A stretch of 52,245 nt of DNA from a virus. A program made the position numbers and the translations under genes. This document shows positions 22,748 to 31,907 of this stretch, in pieces. Numbering within the stretch: position 1 is the first letter of the stretch; every line of letters starts with the position of its first letter. The stretch spans positions 1 to 52,245 of IMG/VR virus record IMGVR_UViG_3300030106_004934. The stretch is one strand, 5' to 3'. The notes beneath the pieces were generated by a model. That model searched no databases. It had not been told where the DNA came from and saw only the letters and a program-made list of their open reading frames with translations.

Positions 22748-25700
22748 AAGAACGCTTACATTAAATGGGTTTGGAGGGGGAATAAATTTAGATGCAGATA
22801 CTGCGGATATACCTGCTGTTGGAAGTAGTGTAGAAGATGAATGCGCAAGATCAAAGAATTTATTTTTAGATAGACAAGGTAAAATAATAGCTGAATATCC
22901 TACTTCTTCATCTGCGACTGGTGTAGCTACAATAAGCAGTGTTAGTACGCCTGGAGATTGGACAAATGGCACATATGCTACACCCTTTACTGCTAGTGGT
23001 GGAGATGGTACTGGTATTTTATTAACATGTGTTGTTACAGGTACAAATCCTACATTTACCATTGTTCATGGTGGAGAAGGCTATACGGTAGGTAATACAT
23101 TGACAGTTGCAACATCTAGTATTAGTGGTACTAGCGGTACTAGTTGCACATTCAATGTAGCAAGTATTAATTCAAGTATAACAGGTGTTACTGAAGATAG
23201 CACAATATACGATTCATCTGCAGAAAGAGTTCTGCTTTATAATGATATATTATATAGAGCTGAAGGTGTGTATAAGCACGGGGAAGTTATATTATATAAT
23301 AAATATGTTGATTATATGTCTTTTGGGCCTACTACTGGAACATTAGGAGCTTTAGCACCAGCAGCACAAACAGATGGAATAGATTTATGGTTTAGACCAG
23401 ATAGAAGACCTGTAGAAGATACTAATGTTGATGGAACTAATACTTGGCCAGGCAAGGGAGCTAAAGGATCTATTAATATATTTTTAGGTACAGGATGCAG
23501 AGGATGGGGTAGTCAAAGCGTAAATAATGGAGCTGTATTGTTTGATAAGCAAATAATTTATGGCCCAGCTAGATATGTTAGATTTACTGAGAAATTAGCT
23601 GGAGGTAGCGGAGTCACAACTGGAACTTTAGGCGCTGCTACTGAAAGAGCAGAATTATGGCACATCACAAATACCATAGGAGACTTTCAAATGAATGAAC
23701 CTGCTCAATATTCAGCAAGTCCTTATTATGGTTCTTTTGAAACTTACCCTCAACATCCTTCAACTGAACATGGTTTGGAAGTATCTGGCGGAGTACAAGT
23801 TGTAGCAACTGGATCTACAGCCTTTACTTTTTCAAATGAAAACACAGATGATGAAGATAATGAATTAATAGACCTTGCTCACAAAGGCTTTGACAATACA
23901 GAGGCAGAGGCAGAGTCTTTAGATGACGCTAAAGCTTTTCATTTAGATACTTTATATTTAGACACTTTAGATTGCGTTCATTCTCAAGCTTCTAATAATG
24001 ATGTTAATGGAGTAGAAAATACATCTTTAAGAGATTTTTTATTTTGCAAAATGCATGGAGAAGGGACTGATTATACAGCCTGGGGTTCAGAGAATGGTGA
24101 AGAAAGTACTGGAGAAGAATATTTTCCTCCTAGTGAAAGAACTGCTGAAAAGGCATGGGCTACTGCCCCTGTCTTATGGTTTGGAGTAGGGAAATGGGAT
24201 CCTAATGCAATAGGTGGTGGAGATGGTTATTATGGACAATATTGCCCCACAATAGAAGGAAAAATAATGCGTCTTCAAATTAAAGTTTTTACTGGAGGTA
24301 TGGTTGTAGGAGATGGAATAGAAGGTATTTATGTAGTAGCTCATACAGGCTCTGAACAAAATTTAAACACTATATCAGATAATGCTGCTTCGTCATATTC
24401 TAAAACTTGGTATATTAGTAGAAGCACTTTAATGAATAACAGAAATGAAAATGATGGAAATTCAGGTTGGTCTGAAGTAGAAATACCTGTATCTAATCAT
24501 TTATATCAAGGCAGTAATTATGAAGGAGATGATAAAATACATTCATTTTTAATATGGCCTAAATTAACATATTCTGATGTAAATGAATTAGCGGCAGATA
24601 AAATATTAATGAAATTAAGAGAATTTAGTTTTGTAGATGAAATTACTAGCGGATGGGCTGCTTATGATTATGTTAAACTTTTTCAAACTAAAATAGCTAA
24701 TGGTATAGAATCTTTGCCTGTGGCTTATACTACTACAAATCAAGAAGACGGAGTAGATTGCCCTGATATACATAAAATAAGAACAGATTCTCAAGAAATG
24801 TTTTTAAGAAAACCTCATGCTAATACTACTTGTAAAAAAGGAAAGATATATTTTCAAGGATGCGATGAAAAAGGAGTTGTATTTGGAGAAAAATATTTAT
24901 TAGCAGAATACGACTATTTAGAAGGAGTTAGATGGGCTGGAACTCAAGACCAAGGATATCAAGCTTGGGCTGCTACTTTAGAAGTTCCTTTTGGGATGAA
25001 TCCTCAAGGAGATACAAGCGCTATTTCGCAAGTTTATAGATTTGAAGATCCTCCTGTTGAGTCTACATTTAGTTTAGAAACAGGTTATCCAGATGGAGCA
25101 GAGACAATAAATGCTTTATTTAAAACAGCAGCAGTGGTTGGCAGACAAGTATTTATAGGGAATGTTGCAAAACAAAAACCTAATGATTCTTCTGATGCAA
25201 AAAAAGCACAGCCATTTATTACAGGCACTACATCTGCTGATGATGATTTTGTTTGGGGCGATAGTTATGTAAGATGGGGTACTAATTCAGGAGATACTGA
25301 ATGGGCTGATCATGGATATAGTGAAGGAGACAGTTTTGTTGTAACTGGAGGAGAAACTTCAGGAACTAATGCTAATTATAATAAAGTATTTACGATTACT
25401 AGTATTAGTAATTATCAAGCTAATATAACGCCTACACCTACAAGTGGTACTGACGATACTGCTAAAACTATTTTTGGATTTGAAGGATACGATCCTTCAT
25501 TATTATTAAAAACTCCAGCAGGACAAGCGTCTGGATTTCCAGATAATTTATATATTGATTTAGAATTTGGAGGAGATGAAATAACTGTATTAGAATCTAC
25601 AGCAGATAGATTGCTTGTATTTTCTAAACATAAGTTAACTATTATTAATGTTGCTCAAGATGTAGAATTTGTTGAAGCGACTATGGATTTTATGGGAATT

Positions 25701-26501
25701 GAAAAACATAGGCAAATTGTAAAAGTTGGAGAAGGTTTTGCTTGGGTTAATTCTTCTGGAGTTTTTCATTTTGATGGACAACAAGTAAATCCTATTTCAG
25801 GTTTAAAACTGAGCGCTATATCTAATATCGATGATTATTCTGATGGCTGGAATGATTCTACTAGTGCTATTGCTTATGATCCATCAAGAGATTTGTTGTG
25901 GGTTTGGATAAATAATGAAAAGATTTTTTATTTTTGCTTTATTACAAGATCGTGGGTAGGGTTTAGTAATATTACAAGTCCTACTGATTTTTATGACGTT
26001 CCTACTACTAATGTTGTAGCAGGTCCTTTGGGTTATGCACACTATGCAAAAGGCTCTACTGCTAATAGAAGGCAATATTTCCTTGGTGTTAATACTAATT
26101 TAGATGTACCTTTAGACCGAGATTTCCTTTGGGAATCAGGCAAAATCCATTGTGGAAGCATGGGAGTTAATAAAAGATTTTATGATGTTTATATTACTAC
26201 TAAAGATGCTGCTAATGCGGTACAACTACAATGGTCTACAGATGGAACAAATTTTTATACTGCATATGTTGATGGATACAAGGGGCAATCAACTAATGAT
26301 AATGATGGCTTAATAGACAGCACTGTCAATGCAGGATTTGGATACGGAACTACAAGATGTGGTTTATCAAATCAAGGAGCGGCTCCTAAAGCTGTAGGTA
26401 AATACATTATATTAAGAATAATTGATATAGGTAATGCTGCAAAATCATCATTTGAAATAGGGGACATGTCAATAATTTTTAGAGAAAAAACGGTAAAATA
26501 A
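22740..26501 (+). CDS. Tail hub/nozzle protein candidate (1253 aa)
   Basis: AAGGATAAAG precedes the ATG. Begins MPKRTLTLNGFGGGINLDAD, a start shared by stabilisation/nozzle proteins of podoviruses (P22 gp10 and T7 gp12 functional class). A C-terminal segment (VNPISGLKLSAISNID..., AYDPSRDLLWVWIN, FYFCFITRSWVGF) is a beta-propeller-blade-like pattern common to that class. The central ~700 residues are Gly/Ser/Thr-rich and probably an insertion exposed at the tail tip. The length is much greater than in P22. Function is inferred from this pattern and from position ahead of the ejection cluster. Confidence 0.72.
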   Translation: MPKRTLTLNGFGGGINLDADTADIPAVGSSVEDECARSKNLFLDRQGKIIAEYPTSSSATGVATISSVSTPGDWTNGTYATPFTASGGDGTGILLTCVVTGTNPTFTIVHGGEGYTVGNTLTVATSSISGTSGTSCTFNVASINSSITGVTEDSTIYDSSAERVLLYNDILYRAEGVYKHGEVILYNKYVDYMSFGPTTGTLGALAPAAQTDGIDLWFRPDRRPVEDTNVDGTNTWPGKGAKGSINIFLGTGCRGWGSQSVNNGAVLFDKQIIYGPARYVRFTEKLAGGSGVTTGTLGAATERAELWHITNTIGDFQMNEPAQYSASPYYGSFETYPQHPSTEHGLEVSGGVQVVATGSTAFTFSNENTDDEDNELIDLAHKGFDNTEAEAESLDDAKAFHLDTLYLDTLDCVHSQASNNDVNGVENTSLRDFLFCKMHGEGTDYTAWGSENGEESTGEEYFPPSERTAEKAWATAPVLWFGVGKWDPNAIGGGDGYYGQYCPTIEGKIMRLQIKVFTGGMVVGDGIEGIYVVAHTGSEQNLNTISDNAASSYSKTWYISRSTLMNNRNENDGNSGWSEVEIPVSNHLYQGSNYEGDDKIHSFLIWPKLTYSDVNELAADKILMKLREFSFVDEITSGWAAYDYVKLFQTKIANGIESLPVAYTTTNQEDGVDCPDIHKIRTDSQEMFLRKPHANTTCKKGKIYFQGCDEKGVVFGEKYLLAEYDYLEGVRWAGTQDQGYQAWAATLEVPFGMNPQGDTSAISQVYRFEDPPVESTFSLETGYPDGAETINALFKTAAVVGRQVFIGNVAKQKPNDSSDAKKAQPFITGTTSADDDFVWGDSYVRWGTNSGDTEWADHGYSEGDSFVVTGGETSGTNANYNKVFTITSISNYQANITPTPTSGTDDTAKTIFGFEGYDPSLLLKTPAGQASGFPDNLYIDLEFGGDEITVLESTADRLLVFSKHKLTIINVAQDVEFVEATMDFMGIEKHRQIVKVGEGFAWVNSSGVFHFDGQQVNPISGLKLSAISNIDDYSDGWNDSTSAIAYDPSRDLLWVWINNEKIFYFCFITRSWVGFSNITSPTDFYDVPTTNVVAGPLGYAHYAKGSTANRRQYFLGVNTNLDVPLDRDFLWESGKIHCGSMGVNKRFYDVYITTKDAANAVQLQWSTDGTNFYTAYVDGYKGQSTNDNDGLIDSTVNAGFGYGTTRCGLSNQGAAPKAVGKYIILRIIDIGNAAKSSFEIGDMSIIFREKTVK

Positions 26502-26502
26502 T

Positions 26503-26682
26503 ATGAGAACAAAAGCAGAAAGAAGATTGGTACATACAAGTCAATTAAAAACTGTATCAAATAATAACGTAACTAACACAGGCTCAAATAGAGAACGTAT
26601 TGTTGCTAGAAAAGGCAAGGTTCACAAAATTGTTAAATCTGGCGGAAAACAGTACTTTGTAGAGCTTAAAAAGACAAGATAA
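26503..26682 (+). CDS. Small basic protein (59 aa)
   Basis: Starts 1 nt after the previous stop. The product starts MRTKAERRLVHTSQLKTVSN and ends GGKQYFVELKKTR; about a quarter of the residues are Lys/Arg. A beta-hairpin-like C-terminal region suggests a small nucleic-acid or protein adaptor. It leads the row of ejection-type proteins. No family recognised. Confidence 0.65.
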   Translation: MRTKAERRLVHTSQLKTVSNNNVTNTGSNRERIVARKGKVHKIVKSGGKQYFVELKKTR

Positions 26683-26685
26683 TTT

Positions 26686-28665
26686 ATGGCTACATTTTTA
26701 GATATATTTAATAAAAAAACAGCTATTGAAAAACAAGCTTCAGATGCTGAATTTGCATATGAAGAAACAAAATTACAGGATACTTTAGCAAAACAAAAAG
26801 GTTGGGCAGATGTAGCAAGAATGGCTGTAAGCGCAGGTAAAATGGGCGCAGAAGCATCAGCAACAGCAAAAGCTGAACAGCAAACAATAGAAGATACAGG
26901 AGCTGTGAAAGTAGAAACTCCTCAAACATTTCCAGGCGGAAGAGAAAAACCATTTGCAAAAGACGTATCTTACTCTATAGAGCACGGGGAAAGTGGGCAA
27001 GTAGTTTCTGGCTTAAGTATGGCTGACTTAAAAGCTATATCCCAAGAAGCAAAAATTAATCCTGACATTAAATCTACTTCAGATTTATTATTCCAACAAG
27101 ATGATGCTACTAAAGAATGGAGCATAAGAGATGCTTGGAAAACAGATACAGATAGTATGGGTGGGATTGAACAAAGAATGGCTTCACTTGAAGCTGTATT
27201 ATCACAAGATAAATACAAAGGAGTATCGGGAGTAGGTGTTGATGCTTGGACTGATGCACAAGGTTATGGTGTTGACCCTACGTATTCATCTCAAGAAAAC
27301 ATTATAGGCTCTCAATTAAAAGAAGAAAGACAATATTTAGGAGATATAAAAAGAGGTTACGAAACAGCTGGCGATATTTTAGGAAAAGATCAATATACAG
27401 TTGGAGATATTAAAAGTTTATATGAAGGAACTCAAGGGGCTGATTACGATATGACAGATAGGTTTGAGTATCTTAAGGCAATGAAAACAATGGATGAATC
27501 TGACCCTACATATGCAGCGATAAGAGGATCTGATTACAAAGAAGAATATGGAGATGTAAGTAGTTTATTAGCGTTATCTGATAAAAGTCTAGGAGCATTT
27601 CAAGACTTAAATGTAGATCCTAAGCAATTTGATCCTAGTGCAAGAAGAGTAGGAGGCGAAGGTGCTCCGCCAACTATGCCTGTAGAAGGAGAAGATGAAT
27701 TTTACGATGAACCAATAGATGTAGATATGGGAGATGATTGGCAAGCTCCTGCTCCTAGTGTAAGTGCTCCTGGAACTTTGGAAGAATTTGAACAATTAAA
27801 ATCAAATATAGCATTTGATCAAAGTGCATGGGATGCTATGGATAGTTCTCAGAAATTTGACATGCTGCAAAGTGGTGAAGTATTTGTTCCAGATAGTCCA
27901 AGACAATCGTTTTTACGATCTGAGACTATGAAAAAATTAGGAGGAGAAACAGGGCAATTATCCGTTATGGATGCGGTTGATCAAGATGCTTCATCATTTG
28001 CAAGTGATATCGTTACAAAATTATTAGGAGCAGAAGAACTTTCAAAAGACTGGGCTCAATCATTAGGCTATAGTAGAGCTCCTGGAGATTCACCTTTATT
28101 TGACGAAAAATATGGAGCTACTGCAGATGTAGATGCAATGTTGAAAGGTAGCACAGAAGTAGTTGGAGGTGGAGGTATGGCTGATTATAGAGAAAGAACA
28201 GATAAAGAATATGCAGATTATAGAAAAATAATGAATACTAAAATGGATATAGAAGACCCTTCTGCATTAGCACAAGATATAGGCGCAAGTCCAATAGACC
28301 GATATTTGCAAGGAGATAAAATTCCAGCACCTATAAAACAATATGAAGAAGAATTTAAAGCACATGAATTTGATCTTAGCAAGCCTTTAGAAGCAGTTGA
28401 AACTCAATCACAACATATACCTGATATGACTCAAAAAAGAAATTATGGACCAAATGATTGGAGTGCTTATTTTAATAAATATGGTATTTCACAAAACGAT
28501 TACCATAATGCTTATAAAGCTGGATGGAGGCCTACAGAACTTCAGAAATTAGAATATCAAAATAATTCAAAAGGTGTAGGAGAAGGTTATAAAAAAATGC
28601 CTGGTTATAATTATTGGAAAAGTATATATGGAGAAAAAGAGGCTAAAAGCATTTTAGGTTTTTAA
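26686..28665 (+). CDS. Internal virion/ejection protein candidate (659 aa)
   Basis: Begins MATFLDIFNKKTAIEKQASD; an Ala-rich helical N-terminus (AARMAVSAGKMGAEASATAK), a large acidic, low-complexity middle, and a C-terminal part with DWSAYFNKYGISQNDYHNAY. There is no enzyme motif. In podoviruses the genes after the tail hub encode proteins ejected with DNA; helical low-complexity proteins like this fit that class. Family not identified. Confidence 0.65.
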   Translation: MATFLDIFNKKTAIEKQASDAEFAYEETKLQDTLAKQKGWADVARMAVSAGKMGAEASATAKAEQQTIEDTGAVKVETPQTFPGGREKPFAKDVSYSIEHGESGQVVSGLSMADLKAISQEAKINPDIKSTSDLLFQQDDATKEWSIRDAWKTDTDSMGGIEQRMASLEAVLSQDKYKGVSGVGVDAWTDAQGYGVDPTYSSQENIIGSQLKEERQYLGDIKRGYETAGDILGKDQYTVGDIKSLYEGTQGADYDMTDRFEYLKAMKTMDESDPTYAAIRGSDYKEEYGDVSSLLALSDKSLGAFQDLNVDPKQFDPSARRVGGEGAPPTMPVEGEDEFYDEPIDVDMGDDWQAPAPSVSAPGTLEEFEQLKSNIAFDQSAWDAMDSSQKFDMLQSGEVFVPDSPRQSFLRSETMKKLGGETGQLSVMDAVDQDASSFASDIVTKLLGAEELSKDWAQSLGYSRAPGDSPLFDEKYGATADVDAMLKGSTEVVGGGGMADYRERTDKEYADYRKIMNTKMDIEDPSALAQDIGASPIDRYLQGDKIPAPIKQYEEEFKAHEFDLSKPLEAVETQSQHIPDMTQKRNYGPNDWSAYFNKYGISQNDYHNAYKAGWRPTELQKLEYQNNSKGVGEGYKKMPGYNYWKSIYGEKEAKSILGF

Positions 28666-28676
28666 CAAGGAAGATT

Positions 28677-29453
28677 ATGATAAAAGGTATAATAAAAAAG
28701 TTACTAAAAAAGAAAAACCCTAACAAATATTTAGAAACTCATAATAGGTTAAAATCTATTTTAGCATCTTATGGTAACGATATTGATAATGAAATATGGA
28801 TAAGTTCTAATAAAAAGGTTATGCATGTTACAGAATCTGAGTTAAGTATACTTAAAAGCTCTAGTATGTTAGGTTTTAGAAAAGAAGGTGAGCAAGTAAT
28901 ACAAATGCTTGGTTCTGGAAAATCTAGCGAAATAGGCACTAAATACGAGCCTATTACTGCAACTTTACTAGCTATAGCAATAGCTGAAAAAGCTGGAGGG
29001 GTGGCTGCTAAAACAGCTAAATTTAGAGCTCAAAAATATGACACTAGAAGAAAGATAAAAGCTTTTGGAGAAAAATTTGAAAGTATGTCTGAAAGCGCTG
29101 CTAAAGATTATACTAATTTGCAAGAACAATATCAAAATCAATTGCAATCTATGACAATGACAATTGGTAGTCAATATGATGAATTAGGAAATACTTTGCA
29201 AGATTTAACTAAAAAACAGGGTGGTTTAAAAACTGGAATGAGAGATCAAATGAAAGAAGCTGGACAAGAAAGAGCTCAAGAAATGTCAAAACTTTCATTA
29301 GAAAAAGCTGAATTTGGATATGAAGATACTTTGGAAAAATACACAGGACAATTAGAAAATTCAAGAATGCAATTAAACAATCAATTAGATGATTTAAAGA
29401 GAAAATATCAAAGAGCTAAAAGACATGATAGATGGTATGAGAATATTGGATAA
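28677..29453 (+). CDS. Coiled-coil internal virion protein candidate (258 aa)
   Basis: AAGGAAGATT precedes the ATG. The N-terminal ~40 residues are very basic (IIKKLLKKKNPNKYLE), there is a hydrophobic/alanine stretch (ITATLLAIAIAEKAGGVAAK, ~100-119), and residues ~140-258 are a heptad-rich coiled coil (EDTLEKYTGQLENSRMQLNN). The combination of a membrane-active helix and a coiled coil is typical of ejection proteins that form a trans-envelope channel; this is inference. Confidence 0.65.
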   Translation: MIKGIIKKLLKKKNPNKYLETHNRLKSILASYGNDIDNEIWISSNKKVMHVTESELSILKSSSMLGFRKEGEQVIQMLGSGKSSEIGTKYEPITATLLAIAIAEKAGGVAAKTAKFRAQKYDTRRKIKAFGEKFESMSESAAKDYTNLQEQYQNQLQSMTMTIGSQYDELGNTLQDLTKKQGGLKTGMRDQMKEAGQERAQEMSKLSLEKAEFGYEDTLEKYTGQLENSRMQLNNQLDDLKRKYQRAKRHDRWYENIG

Positions 29454-29464
29454 CGGGAGACATT

Positions 29465-30778
29465 ATGAGTGATATAGCAGCACTAATACAACAATTAAAT
29501 AGAAAAGACATTGTAGAAGATGAAAGAGAGTTTCAAATTGCTTTAGCAAGAGTTAGGGCTATATCTACTCAAAAAAGAGACGAAATAAGTGCTAAAAGAG
29601 GCGAGTTAAGAGATTTAAAGAAAACTATTAATTTAGCATTAGAAAGTTCTAAAGAAAAGTTAGAATTAAGAGAAGATAATTTTCGTAAATTATGGGGATT
29701 AGATCCTTTATATAGTAGTGAAATTTCAAAACAAATATATCAAAATATAGAAAGTCAAGATGATTACAATATTGCAACTTTAACTAAAAACAAAGCCTAT
29801 TTAAAAAGTAAAAGCGATGAATTAAGCAAACTGAATCAAAGGTTTATAAAGCAACAAAAAGAATTAGATTTAGCTATTGCTAGTGATCCTGATTATTTTT
29901 CTCCAGCTGAATTTAAAGGCTTTATGAGTAAATATAGCAATGTTGGCCCTGATGGGATTGCAGGCACTGCAGATGATTTAAAGCCAGAAGACAAAGGTTA
30001 TACCGATCCAAATCTTGTTGCTGGATATCAAAAAGCTTGGATTGATTATACTCAAAAACAGCAAGGCGCAGACATTAGGAATATGATTAATTTAGAAAAT
30101 TTAAAATCTAAAGATACTTCAATGAATAAAGCTAATTTAAAATTAGGCGGCTATTTAGAAAGAGCAAAGAAAACTAGTTTTTATAATATTATTGACGGAA
30201 TTACTGTTAACTTAGCAAACAATCCTATTGATGATGATTCTACTCAAGAAGCAAAAGATGAATATGCAAGAAATGTAGCAACTAGAGACTCTTACAAGAT
30301 ACAACTTGGTATTGATTATTTAAATTTATTTTCAAATAATAAAGTTAAAAAAGAGAATGATTTACTTAAATATGGTCAAAAAGAAGCTGCTAGAGAAATT
30401 GATAAAGCTAATCAAGCATATTATGATTATGATAATATACTTAGAATTGCAGAACCAGTATATGAGACAGGAGTAGGATTAAAAGCTGCTCCTGATTATA
30501 GTGCTTATTTTGTAAAAGTGAAAGAATCTTATTCGTATTACATTACTCTTAATGCAGAAGAGAAAAAAATTCACGATCAAATAGGTGGAAGGATATTTGG
30601 ATATGAGCCTAGTTTAATGACTTTTGGTGAATTTGCTCAAGATTTTAAATCTCAATATTCAAAATATACTTTAAATGCAGTTGATTTTCCAGATGCTCAA
30701 GGCAGTATGAATTTAGATATAGAATACAACGAACAAGATCAAGAGTTGATAGAACTTTTTGAAGATGACGAGGGTTAA
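29465..30778 (+). CDS. Helical internal virion protein candidate (437 aa)
   Basis: ACGGGAGACATT precedes the ATG. N-terminal ~130 residues are charged helical with Leu/Lys/Glu periodicity (KRGELRDLKKTINLALESSK); a middle region resembles an acidic linker with SNVGPDGIAGTADDLKPEDK, a Ca2+-loop-like Asp stretch; the C-terminus ends in QELIELFEDDEG. No family recognised; grouped by position with the ejection cluster. Confidence 0.62.
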   Translation: MSDIAALIQQLNRKDIVEDEREFQIALARVRAISTQKRDEISAKRGELRDLKKTINLALESSKEKLELREDNFRKLWGLDPLYSSEISKQIYQNIESQDDYNIATLTKNKAYLKSKSDELSKLNQRFIKQQKELDLAIASDPDYFSPAEFKGFMSKYSNVGPDGIAGTADDLKPEDKGYTDPNLVAGYQKAWIDYTQKQQGADIRNMINLENLKSKDTSMNKANLKLGGYLERAKKTSFYNIIDGITVNLANNPIDDDSTQEAKDEYARNVATRDSYKIQLGIDYLNLFSNNKVKKENDLLKYGQKEAAREIDKANQAYYDYDNILRIAEPVYETGVGLKAAPDYSAYFVKVKESYSYYITLNAEEKKIHDQIGGRIFGYEPSLMTFGEFAQDFKSQYSKYTLNAVDFPDAQGSMNLDIEYNEQDQELIELFEDDEG

Positions 30779-30780
30779 AA

Positions 30781-31902
30781 ATGATTGAATTAAAAGGCAA
30801 ACAAAAGTTATGGTATAAATATATATTAGAACAAGTTGATAAACAGGACAGCTATGAAGACAAGATGCATGCTTTGGATACTTATAAATTTGTAAATCCA
30901 AAAGATCAAAGCAATACTAAAAGTATACAAGAATTATTTAATCAATATCCTGATGTAAAATCAAATGTTCAAAATTATTTATTAAAAAATTTAGTTTTAG
31001 ATTTAGGGAATCCAGATGCAAAAGGCTTTACCTTTTCTAAAGCAATTCCTGATCAAGAAGTAATTATAAATTTAAGAGCTATTGAAGAATCTAAAAAGAA
31101 TCTTTTAGGAGATTCATATAAAGTAGAAGGCATACTAACACATAATCCAGAAGAATATGATCAAGGAGAATATTATCAAAGATTAATGGAAGATGCAGAC
31201 CAAGCATTAAATAAAAAATCTAATTTAGATAAACAAATAGGCAATATACAATCTGCTATTAAAGCTAGTAGAGCTTATTTTGACCAAAGAGCAAATACAA
31301 ATATACTTTCTCAAGGATTAGGTACAGACAAACCTATAGATTTAGATTGGTATGCTTCAATATTCCCTCCTTTTGGGGCACTTAAATTGCAAACAAAAAT
31401 TAAAGATATGATTAAAGGGACTAATACAAAAGTTTTTACAGACAAAACAGCATATAATCCATTAGAGGCTGTTACAGATGCAGTAAGTTTAGGTATTAAA
31501 GGGCTAATGCAAGCAGGAGCTGGTTGGGTAGATTGGTTTAAAGAGGAAGGTCAGGAAGTAGTTGAAAATAGAAAATTAAATTATTCTGATGAATTAGAAA
31601 TGTCTGGTTCTGCTTGGGAACGAGAAAATATTGCTCCTAATCAAGCAATTTTAGATTCATTAATGAATGAAAAAGAGGAATTAATGAATACAGATTTATT
31701 ACCTGAAACAAGTTTAAATTATAGCAATGTTACAAATAAAATAGAAGAATATCGTAATGAAAAAGATTTAAATCAAACACGTTTAGATAAAATTAATGAA
31801 ACAGGTTTTGATGAAGCTTTAAGATTAATCAATCCAAAAGCAGGCAATGTTCAGGAATTGTATGACGAAGTATTAAGAAGTTTAGATAATTTACAGGAGT
31901 AA
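30781..31902 (+). CDS. Internal virion protein candidate (373 aa)
   Basis: Starts 2 nt after the previous stop. Mostly helical and Asn/Lys/Asp-rich, with one Gly/Ala stretch (SLGIKGLMQAGAGWVDWFKE, ~240-259) that may contact membrane. The C-terminus (ITNKIEEYRNEKDLNQTRLD-type) is charged. It directly precedes the giant 3079-residue gene and may bridge it to the tail. No family recognised. Confidence 0.62.
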   Translation: MIELKGKQKLWYKYILEQVDKQDSYEDKMHALDTYKFVNPKDQSNTKSIQELFNQYPDVKSNVQNYLLKNLVLDLGNPDAKGFTFSKAIPDQEVIINLRAIEESKKNLLGDSYKVEGILTHNPEEYDQGEYYQRLMEDADQALNKKSNLDKQIGNIQSAIKASRAYFDQRANTNILSQGLGTDKPIDLDWYASIFPPFGALKLQTKIKDMIKGTNTKVFTDKTAYNPLEAVTDAVSLGIKGLMQAGAGWVDWFKEEGQEVVENRKLNYSDELEMSGSAWERENIAPNQAILDSLMNEKEELMNTDLLPETSLNYSNVTNKIEEYRNEKDLNQTRLDKINETGFDEALRLINPKAGNVQELYDEVLRSLDNLQE

Positions 31903-31907
31903 CTATA